This document shows positions 1 to 10,200 of a stretch of DNA of 12,893 bases, one piece after another. The DNA is taken from NCBI GenBank assembly GCA_020627525.1, contig JAHDGP010000003.1, positions 29,599 through 42,491 on the forward strand, read 5' to 3'. Source of the DNA: Bacteroidota bacterium (lineage in GTDB: Bacteria; Bacteroidota; Bacteroidia; Chitinophagales; UBA2359). The notes beneath the pieces were generated by a model that saw nothing but the letters and a program-made list of their open reading frames with translations, searched no databases and was not told the DNA's origin. Numbering within the stretch: position 1 is the first letter of the stretch; the number at the start of each line of letters is the position of its first letter. The position numbers were made by a program, and so were the translations under genes.

Positions 1-1257
1 AGATAACTGGGCAATTGTTTCATCATCGTATTCCGATTTTGAATAGTTAATTTTCATACTTAACTCCCCTCCTACCATCATACCAGACACACTTAACAAA
101 ACTTCTCCAATATTTTTATCTGAAACATCTTTTCCTAAACTTTCGGATGCATACTCAAATAAAGTTTCGCCATCCCTTTCCACACTGTTTCCAAAGTCTC
201 CTAAATAATTAAATAGTATTGCCGGCTGTATTTCTAAATCTGTACCTTTTCCTAAATATTTTAGAATCCCAAATCCTATTCCTTTGTTTGGAATTTTTCG
301 GATATTTTCTTTTACTGTTATTAAATTTTCAACGTCAGATTTTGTTTCTGAAACCTTCAATATCATTGGATAAATTGAGGTAAACCAACCAACGGTACGA
401 CTTACATCTAAATGAGGCAATATTTCCTCACGGCCGTGCCCTTCCATTTTCACAACTGATTTCTCTACTCCAAATACGTCTCTAATTGCCAAGCCTAAAC
501 CAGCAAGTAGAATGTCATTGATTTCAGTGTTGTATGAGCTGTGCGCTTTGGTTTGTAGCAAATTTGTGGCAGACCTTGTCAATTTAAAATGTTGATGACC
601 GTCGTATCTTAAAACTTTGTCACTTGCAACTCTATTTTTGTTTAATATTGCTATGGGTTCCTCACAAATTTCCTTCCAGTATGATTCTTCCAAGCTCAGA
701 TCTGAACTTGTTAAATATTTTTGCAAACCTGTAGTCCAATCTTTATAAGAGTTGGTTTTAAGTGGTAATTCGATTTCTAAGCCAGCTAACAAATCCGTAT
801 ATATTTTTGCTAGATCTTCCAACAAAATTCTCCAAGAAACGCCATCAACAACTAAGTGGTGAATTAATAGTCCTAAACGATCACCGTCTTTTAAACGGAA
901 ATGACCAACTTTAAACAGTGGACCCGTTTCTAAATCAATACTGGACTGCAATGTGTTACTGATCTCCTCAAATTCTATCAACTCATTTTTAGATGCTCTA
1001 AGATCAAAATAATCATAAGTATATTGACTTTCATTCGCATCATTATTGTATTGCGTCCATTCCCCCTCCTCATTTTTAAAGGTCATTCGCAATGCATCAT
1101 GATGCGTACACAACTGCTCTATACTTGCTTGTAAAAGCTCTTGGTCTAAAGGCTCTTTGCTTTTTAAAACTACTGATTGATTAAAATGATGGTATTCTTG
1201 GACCAATGCATCTTTGAAAAAATACTGTTGGATAGGATGAAATACTACTGCTCCTGT
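1..1257 (-). other. Module 3 epimerization domain, cut at the window edge
   Basis: It epimerises the aliphatic residue of module 3. HPIQQYFF lies near 1240, HHLVVDGVSW at 861-832, NTEINDILLAGLG near 525, EGHGREE at 444-424, RTVGWFTSIYPM near 400-365, GIGFGILKYL near 280-250 and FNYLGDFGN near 215-185. The catalytic His (residue 4012) and Glu (residue 4150) are present. By comparison with module 1, about 30 residues of the C-terminal end lie beyond position 1. What follows cannot be seen: a further condensation domain is expected if synthesis continues. If the gene ended here, the chain would have to pass to another protein through a docking segment. Confidence 0.93.
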
Positions 1258-4200
1258 AACGACTGATTGATTTACCTGTCGTGCATTTACTTTCATCAAT
1301 TTTGACAATTCTGCAAGTACAGGAGTCGTCAAAATTTGACTTACCTTTAAGTTATACCCTTGTTGTTTAACCCGTGAAACTACTTGAATGGATTTTATTG
1401 AATCTCCCCCAAGATTGTAAAAATTGTCTTTTGTGCTTATCAGCTCTTTTTTCTTTAACACGTCTTTCCAAACCGATGCCAGAATTTCTTCTTCTTTCGT
1501 TTTAGGTGCTTCATAGGCTACTTTTGAAGATACAATAGACAAGTTCGGTAAAGACTTTTTATCTACTTTTCCATTTCCTGTTAATGGGAAAGCGTCCAAT
1601 TGCATAAAGTGTTGAGGAACTAAATATGCAGGTAATCTGGTTGAAAGATATTCTATTATTTCAGCAATGTCTTCTTGATTTTCTGAAACAAAATAACAAA
1701 CCAATGATTTTTCTCCCGTATCGGTTTCCAACGGAATTACAACAACCTTGTGAATCCCTTCTTTGGTTTGCAGTTTGTGTTCTATTTCCCCAGGCTCTAT
1801 TCTAAACCCTCTTATTTTTAACTGATTGTCAACTCTACCTATAAACTCAATTTGTCCATCTAAACGCCATCTGCCTAAATCTCCTGTTTTGTAAAACAAA
1901 CTTCCTTCTTCAAATGGGTTTTCAACAAATTTAGTAGCTGTTAATTCTTTCTGATTTAAATAACCTTCTGACAATCCATCTCCTCCAACGCAAATTTCAC
2001 CAACAACACCTTTTGGAACCAAGTTATTTTGAGCATCTAATATGTAGCAACTACTATTTGAAATGGGGCTACCAATTGGGATTGTGTGTGCATTTTCTGG
2101 CACTTCGTCAATTTCATAAAAAGTAGAGAATGTTGTATTTTCTGTTGGTCCATAAACATGGTGCAAGTTGACGTTTGGATATAATGACTTGAATCGTTTT
2201 ACATGTTTGACCGACACTTGTTCTCCTCCAAACAATATATATTTAAGATTGCCCAAAGCTTCCAGTTCTTCATCTACTAAAGAATTAAACAATACGGTTG
2301 TAATAAACAAACTTGTTATCTTCTCCTCTTCGAACAGTGTGTTTAACTGTTCTAATTCTAGGAATATATTTTTAGAAGAAATAACCGAAGTCCCTCCATT
2401 TAACAAAGGTAAGAACACATCAAATGTTGAGCCATCAAATGAATAGTTAGACAATCCCAATATTTTGTCACCTGTATTTACTTTTATGTAGTTCGGATTT
2501 TTAACAAGTCTAACGATAGATTTGTTATTTATGATAACACCTTTAGGGGTTCCCGTTGACCCTGATGTATACATAATATATGCTAAATCAGTATAGTTGA
2601 CTTTCCTATTGGTATTAAAATTGATTGTGCTTTTCTTGTCCAAAAATTCTTCTATAAAACTCGAATCAATGCAATGCTTACAATTGGAATCTTTTTCCAT
2701 AAAGGCAATGCGTTCAGATGGATAACTCAAATTTATTGGAACATAAATACAACCTGATTTTAATATTGCTAAAATAGATACAATCACCCACTCGTTTCGT
2801 TCTAACTTTATACCTACAAAGTCACCGGCGTTAACATGGTAGTACTCTGTTAAATAAAAGCTCAAACTTTCTGACAATTCATCTAATTCACTATAGCTCA
2901 ATTTTGTATCTTGATAAACAACGGCTATAGCATTGGGGCTTTTCTGTGCTTCTTCCTTAAAAAGCTCTACTACAGATTTTTCAGAGGGATAATCAATTTT
3001 TGTATCATTGAATTCTTTCAACAACTCCAATTCTTCGATTGGAGACAAATAGTTAATGTTGGCCAATAATCCGTTTACATTTTCACAGAATTGGTCAATT
3101 ATATTTAGAAAATGTCCTGGAATGTTTTTCATAAATCCTTCACTAAATACCACTGAGTTGTATTGAAAATTGATTTCCAATTTTGTGGATGAAGGAATAA
3201 CTACTAAGTTAAAGTCATAATTTGTTTGCTCATATACTGAAATTGATTTTATCTCTATCTCACTTTCGCCAGCTTTTTCCAAATTTGCTCCTATAACTTG
3301 TTGTACTGGATAATTTTCAAATACAAGAATGTGATTTATCAAATCATTTCCCAATTCACTCACTGCTTGAACAGCCGCTAAATCCATATAATGGAATTCG
3401 CTATTGACAATTGATTGTTCTTGAAGTGATGTTAAAAGGTCAACTACAGTATTTTCTGCTGAATATTTAACCCTAACAGGAATTGTATTTATAAACAAAC
3501 CAACCATTTGTTCCACTTCAGGTAATTCAGCTGGTCTTCCAGAAACAACGGCTCCGAAAACCACATCCGATTGACCATTATATTTAGATAATAAATATCC
3601 CCAAACTCCTTGAATAAATGTATTTAGCGTTATTCCTATTCTATTGCACAATGATTGAATTTTCGTCAGATTTAATCCGCTAATTTCCAGATTTTCGGAT
3701 TTGAAAATAAAATCATTGCTTATTGATTCTTTCTTTCTAAATGGTAGTTCAGAAACATTTGAATAGTCAGCTAATTGGTTTTGCCAATGAGACAACATTG
3801 ATTCTGAATCCAATTTTTCTAACCAATTTATATAATTAGAATATTTGGCAGGAGTAGGAAGTGCCAATTTTGTCTGGTTCTGAATTGACTGCAATATCTG
3901 ATAAAAATCATTCAATATTATACTTATGCACCAACCATCCATCAAAATATGATGGCAACTCCAAATAAATTCATATTCATTTTCAGAAAGTTTCAAGATA
4001 GTTAAACGAACTTGACTAGGAGCAGACAAATCAAATCCTTTCTCACGATCAGCTAATTTTACCGATTCTAAATATGTAGTTCTTTTATCACTTTCTAAAC
4101 CTTCTGGCAATCCATCAAAGTCTATTTTTACTTGTACCGATTTTCTCACGATCTGCAATAAGGTTGCACCATACTGATCGGTGAAACTGGTTCGCAGAAT

Positions 4201-7200
4201 TGGGTGTCGAGCGACTAATTTATTGTAGGCTTGATTAAATACAGCAATATCCAAATCCACCACTTTCATTCTGTAGGATATTTGCTCAAAATAAACTGAA
4301 TTTGATTTATCCAATAACCAATGATAATAGATTCCAGATTGAAGTGGGGAAAGTTTGTAAACATCTTCTACATTGCCAGAAGAATTTATTTCAGCTAATT
4401 CAGAAATTGTAAGTTCACTGAAATTTAAATCAGTCGGTGTTAAATGGCTAGCCTTTTCCAATAACAATTCTTCAATTAATCCGCATAAGTTTTTTTCATA
4501 TGCGTTCAGTAAGCTAGCTATTTCTTTTTTATTATAATGGTTACTGCTAAAACGTATTTTAATGTTTAATTTTCCATTTGCAATTACACCGACTATATCT
4601 ACAGTGCTAGGATTTCTATTTATACTATCTCCACTTTGCCCTATATCTTCAGAAGCATACTCAAATATTGATTCATCATCTTTCCATAAAACGTTATCAA
4701 AGTCCCCCAAGTAATTATACTGGACGGATGGAGCGCAGGAAGACATTTTCTTATCAGTCAAGTATTTTAACACGCCATATCCAATTCCTTTTTCCGGAAT
4801 TCTTCTTAAACTCTCCTTTACATTTACTAAACTTTTTTGTCTTTTTGAATCATTGGTAACATCCAATATGAAAGGAAAAACAGAGGTAAACCAACCAACA
4901 GTTCTACTAATTTCAATAGCGTCATTTATATCTTCCCGTCCGTGCCCTTCCAATTTAACGTGGCATCTAGATTGATCAAATACATCTCTTATTGCCAACC
5001 CTAAACCTGTTAATAATAGGTCATTTATCTCCGTATTATAAGCAGTGTTTATTTGTTTTTGTAATTGTTCAGTTTTATCTGCCTCTAACTCAAATGATAG
5101 AACCTCCTCTAAAAATTTATCTGCTAAAGCATTTACCTTCATTGGGATGCTAGGAAGCGTTTCCTTGCTTATATTTTCCCAATAATCAAATTGATTGAGC
5201 AACTTATCGGATAAGGAATAGTTTTCAAGTTCTTTTGTCCACTGTTGATAAGAGTCCGTTTTAAGTGGCAATTCTAATTTTTCATCATTTAAGCCCTTAG
5301 CATAAAGTGCATTTAGGTCCTCTAATATTATTCGCCAAGAAAAACCATCAATCACCAAATGATGAGCAATTAAAGCAATTCTATCACCATCAGACATTCT
5401 GAATTGAGCAACTTTAAACAATCCTCCTTTTTCTATATTAAAAGTAGATTGTAACTCATTGCCTATTTTATCAATTGCCTCTATTTCATTTTTCTCATTC
5501 GTTAAATCGTAAAAATGCACCTCACAAGATTCCAGCTCAAATGCATCATTATATTGCTCCCAATCTTGTCCCTTTTGATTGTAATACATTCTTAAAGCAT
5601 CATGGTGTTCAATCAGCTTTATTATGCATTGTTCTAAAATTTTATGATTTATCTCCTTCTTGCTTTTCAACAATAATGATTGATTGTAATAATGCGGATT
5701 CGGGAAGTCTCCACTCTTTGTAAAGTAATGTTGAATAGGAGACAACGCTACTTTACCTTTTATAATAGATTGATCTATTGTTCTGGTACTCGTCTTTACT
5801 AGCTTTGCAAGCTCTGATAAGACTGGGCTCCTCAACACATCTTCTACCTTCAATCTAAACCCATGTTGTCTGAGTCGTGAAACTACTTGAATAGATTTGA
5901 TTGAATCTCCGCCATTGTTTATAAAATTGCTATTAGCACTAATAGGTTTTACTTGCAATACTTCCTCCCATATTGCTTTTAATACTTTTTCTTCTTGTGA
6001 CTTTGGCGCAACATAAACGGTTGTATTGCCGAGAATTGCATTGCTTGGCAATGGCAGAGATTTCCTATCAACTTTACCATTTCTAGTTAAAGGAATAGCT
6101 TCCAACTTAACAAAATAATTTGGAATCATATAATTCGGAAGCTTACTTTCAATAAATGTTCTCAAAGCCGTTTCATCTATATTTTCAGAAAAAACGACAT
6201 AAGCTATTAAATCCTTGTTTCCATTTGTTGTCTCATTTACTACAACAACTGCATCTATTACATTTTCATTTAACAACAACTGATGTGTAATTTCATCAAG
6301 CTCTATTCTATGCCCGCGAACTTTCACTTGGTCATCATTTCTTCCTGCAAAAAACAGATTGCCATCTGGCAACCATCTCCCTAAATCACCTGTGCGATAT
6401 AATTTTTCACCTGATTTGAAGGGATTTTCTATGAATTTTTCTTCGCTTAAATCTGGTCTATTTAGATAGCCGACTGACAGTCCATTTCCTCCTACACAAA
6501 TCTCTCCCAAACTGCCTTTGGGCAGTAGCTTGCTAAATTCATCAAGAATGTAAATTTGCGCATTTGAAATAGGCTTCCCTATTGGAATTGATTTTGACAT
6601 CAACTCGTCAACTTCATTGACCTTATAAAGCGAAGCACAGATACTGGTTTCTGTAGGTCCGTATGCATTTATATATGTCCCGTATTTAAGATATTCAACT
6701 GCTTTTTCGTAATCTGGTGACTCACCAGCTGTAATTAATACTTTTAATCCATGCAATTTTGAAACATCCATTAATCTTAAAATAGACGGAGGCAATGTGG
6801 CAATTTCAATTTTGTTATCTTCTATATAATCTTCTAGTAGACGCGGATTATTTCTTGTTTCATTATCAACGATATGTAAACTTGAACCTGATAACAATGA
6901 AAGGAACATTTCAGATACTGAGGCATCAAATGAAATAGAAGCAAACAATAACCCTCTTTCACAATCTCTATGGTTGGTTAATTCAATTTGAGATAGAATT
7001 GTGTTTACAATTCCTTTTTGTTGAATCATTACACCTTTGGGGATTCCCGTTGATCCTGATGTATAAATCATATAAGCTAAATCTGACTCCTCCCCTTTCT
7101 CTTTCAAATTTGATTTACTAAAACCACTTTTTTTCTTTCTAAATCCTTCAAGTAAAAATTCATCAATGATTAATTTACAATTACTGTCTTTCTGAATATA

Positions 7201-10200
7201 CGCTATTCTTTCTTGTGGATAATTTATATCTATAGGTACATATGCCGCTCTTAGTTTCAATATTCCCAAAATAGAAATTACCATCCACTCACTTCGTTCC
7301 AGCATTACTCCAACAAAATCACCATTCTCAATTTCATAATTTTCTAAAAGATACAAAGCCAATTGATTGGATAAGTCATTCACATCTTTATAGCTAAATG
7401 CATCATCCTCAAATACTAAGGCTATGTTATCTGGAGTATTTAAAACCTGCTGTTCGAAAAGACTTGTTAAAGTTAAACCTTCTTCATATTTTACTTCAGT
7501 ATTGTTAAATTGAATAAGTAATTCTTCCTCTTCTTCTGGTGATAAATATTTGCAAGTTTGTAAAGGCTGATCAATATTTTCACAAAAATGATTGATCAAA
7601 TTATTAAATTGATCCGATACACTTTGAATTATTCTTTCATCATAAAGATCAGGATTGTATTCAAACTTTATGTTTAACCCTGATTCGATTGGTACAATCA
7701 TAATACTAAAATCATAATTTGTACGCTCAAATATATTCACTGATTTTATTGTATAAACAGAGTCCTTTTCTTTTCCATTTACATCTTGCTCAATCAAATT
7801 TTCTATAGGATAATTTTCAAACACCATTATATGATTCAAAAGATCTATTCCCAAGTCGCTTTGGGATTGCACCTTCGATAAACTAACATAATGATGCGAA
7901 TTACTCTCTATTGCTCCTGTTTGAATTCGCTGGAATAATGACTTGCCAGTATCTTCATTTTCATATTTAACACGTACTGGAATTGTATTTATAAACAAAC
8001 CAATTATACTTTCTACACCAGGCAATTCTCCAGGGCGTCCAGAAACGACGCTGCCAAATACGACATCGTTTGTGTTATTGTATTTTGATAATAAATATCC
8101 CCAAACTCCTTGAATAAATGTATTTTGTGTAATTCCTATTCCATTGCAAGTTTTTGACAATTCATTGTATTGCTCTCCCTGAATTGACAAACTGACAATT
8201 TCATGCGGTGTTTCAATCGACCCAACTTCTTTTAAACTTCTGGGTAATTGTGCAATATTTTCATATCCCGATAAATACTCATTCCAATAAATTAATGAAT
8301 CACTTTCTTCTTGATTTTTTATCCAATTGATGTAATTACTATAAGGAATTCTGTTGGATAATGGCAAATTTGTTTTAGAACGCAAAGCATCTAATATCAA
8401 TGAAAATTCATTTATCAATAAGCTTATGCACCAACCATCCATCAGAATGTGGTGAAAACTCCAAATAAATTCGTAGTCATCTGCACCTAATTCAATTACT
8501 TGTAAACGCATCTGACTACTTGATGACAAATCAAATCCTAGTTCCCGGTCTTTCTGTTTTACTAAATCTATGTATTGATCTTTTTCCTGTTCGGATAATT
8601 CAGTTGCACTGCGTTTGTATACAAAAGTTGAAGGTATTTCTTTGTTTACAATTTGTAAAATTGTCCCATTAAATTTATCAGTAAAGCTGGTACGCAATAC
8701 CGAATGGCGAGCAACCAATTCATCATAGGCAGACTTCACCAAAGATATTTCCAAGTTTGGAGCATTTAGTCTGTAGGACATTTGCTCAAAATACAGCGTA
8801 GTACTTTTGCTTGTCAGCCAATGATAATAAATTCCTTCTTGGAGTGGAGACAGCTCATAAATATCCTCTATTTCATAAACAGCATTTAGTTGAGATAATT
8901 CAGTAATTGTTAAGTTTTTGTAAGACAGGTCTGAAGGTGTATTGTGACTTCCTTTTTCTGTACTCAACTTTTCGATTAATGAAATTAAATGCTCTTCATA
9001 ACTTCTTGCTAGTTCCGCAATTTTGGCATCTTCATATTTTAGTTTTGAAAAATTAATTTTCACATCCAACTCACCACCAACCAACATTCCTGTTACACTT
9101 AAAAGAACATCTCCTTGATTTTTCTCGGAAACTTCTCTACCTAGATTTTCTGAACCAAAATCAAACAAAGTTTCTCCATCACTCTCAACACTGTTTCCAA
9201 AATCACCTAAATAATTAAACAAAATTGAAGGGCTTATTCCTAATTCTGGAGAGTGTTTTAAATACTTTAATATACCATACCCTATTCCTTTATTGGGAAT
9301 TTTTCGGATATTCTCTTTTACTTCAATCAAGTTTTCAAAAGCGGTCTTTGCATTGGACACTTCTAATATCATTGGATATATAGAAGTAAACCACCCAACT
9401 GTACGACTTATATCTAAATGCGGCAATACTTCCTCACGCCCGTGAGCTTCCATTTTTATTACCGTTTTTTCTATTCCAAACGTCTCTTGTATGGCTGTAC
9501 CCAGACTAGAGAGTAAAACATCATTGATTTCTGTATTGTAAACCCTGTGAACTTCTGTTTGTAATTTATTTGTTACTGACTTGCTTAGCTTAAAGTTATG
9601 AAATCCATCATTCTTCAATACCTCATCACTTGCGACTTTGTTTTGAGGCAATAAAGGCATCGACTGGTTGCAGATATTTCTCCAATAAGTTTCTTCTAAA
9701 TCCATTACTGGACTGGTTGCATACTCTAGTAATCCTTCAGTCCAATCTTTGTAAGAATTTGTTTTTAATGGCAATTCTACATTTGCACCCGACAACAAAT
9801 CAGCATATATTTTAGCTAAATCTTCCAACAAGATCCTCCAAGAAACGCCATCAACAACTAAATGATGAATAATTAAGCCTAAACGATCTCCATCTTTCAA
9901 GCGAAAATGTCCGAGTTTTAATAATGGACCATTTTCCAAATCTATGCTTGACTGTATTGAGTTGCTAATTTCTTCAAAGTCTTTTGACTCATCTGTAGAG
10001 TTTTGCAAATCATAAAAACTATAAGAAAAATAGCCATTCTTTTCATCATTATTGTATTGAATCCAATTGTCACCCTCTTGCTTATAAGTCATCCGTAAAG
10101 CATCGTGTTGTTTGCACAAAATTTGCAAACTCTCTTTCAGCAAATCCTGGTCTAATGACACCTTACTCTTTAATACCACTGATTGATTAAAGTGGTGATA

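Larger units (their letters stand above)
1..2079 (-). repeat. Diverged duplicate, copy in module 3 (A C-terminus, T, E)
   Basis: This stretch aligns with 9007-11085 at a constant offset of 9,006 bp. Checked anchor points are the end of the epimerase (49 and 9055), the Glu motif, the HHLVVDG motif, the carrier serine (1399 and 10405), the TGDLGRW region and the A-domain region around 2071-2079. No net insertion or deletion separates these anchors. The offset changes to 8,997 within the next 75 bp. This is homology between modules, diverged at many third positions, not a mobile element. Confidence 0.8.

Noticed and set aside
1..1257. Reading the domains after each carrier as further condensation domains.
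   Set aside because: They share the HHxxxDG fold signature but carry the epimerase-specific EGHGRE, RTVGWFTS and NYLGDF motifs, and each is followed (where visible) by a true C domain with SPLQ and HHILMDG.
2284..2311. Isoleucine as pocket residue 278 in module 3 (giving D-G-F-I-L-G-V-T-F).
   Set aside because: Aligning SLFITTVLFN with the GrsA stretch ending ITLPPT places Phe, not the next Ile, at position 278. The module 1 Trp, in MWFTAGWLN, aligns to the same column.
2168..2446. Open plus-strand frame of about 92 codons.
   Set aside because: It lies opposite the module 3 A-domain core (FDGS to YGPTE). The minus-strand frame has clear conserved motifs there, and the plus-strand translation is a Ser/Asn-rich sequence with no recognisable feature.
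4668..4859. Open plus-strand frame of about 63 codons.
   Set aside because: It is antisense to the epimerase of module 2, has no recognisable motif, and shows no sign of an independent gene.
5475..5723. Open plus-strand frame of about 82 codons.
   Set aside because: It is antisense to the N-terminal part of epimerase 2, and its His/Cys-rich wording is the shadow of the coding strand.
9630..9815. Open plus-strand frame of about 61 codons.
   Set aside because: It is antisense to the middle of epimerase 1; the homologous position in module 3 was not seen to keep a comparable frame.
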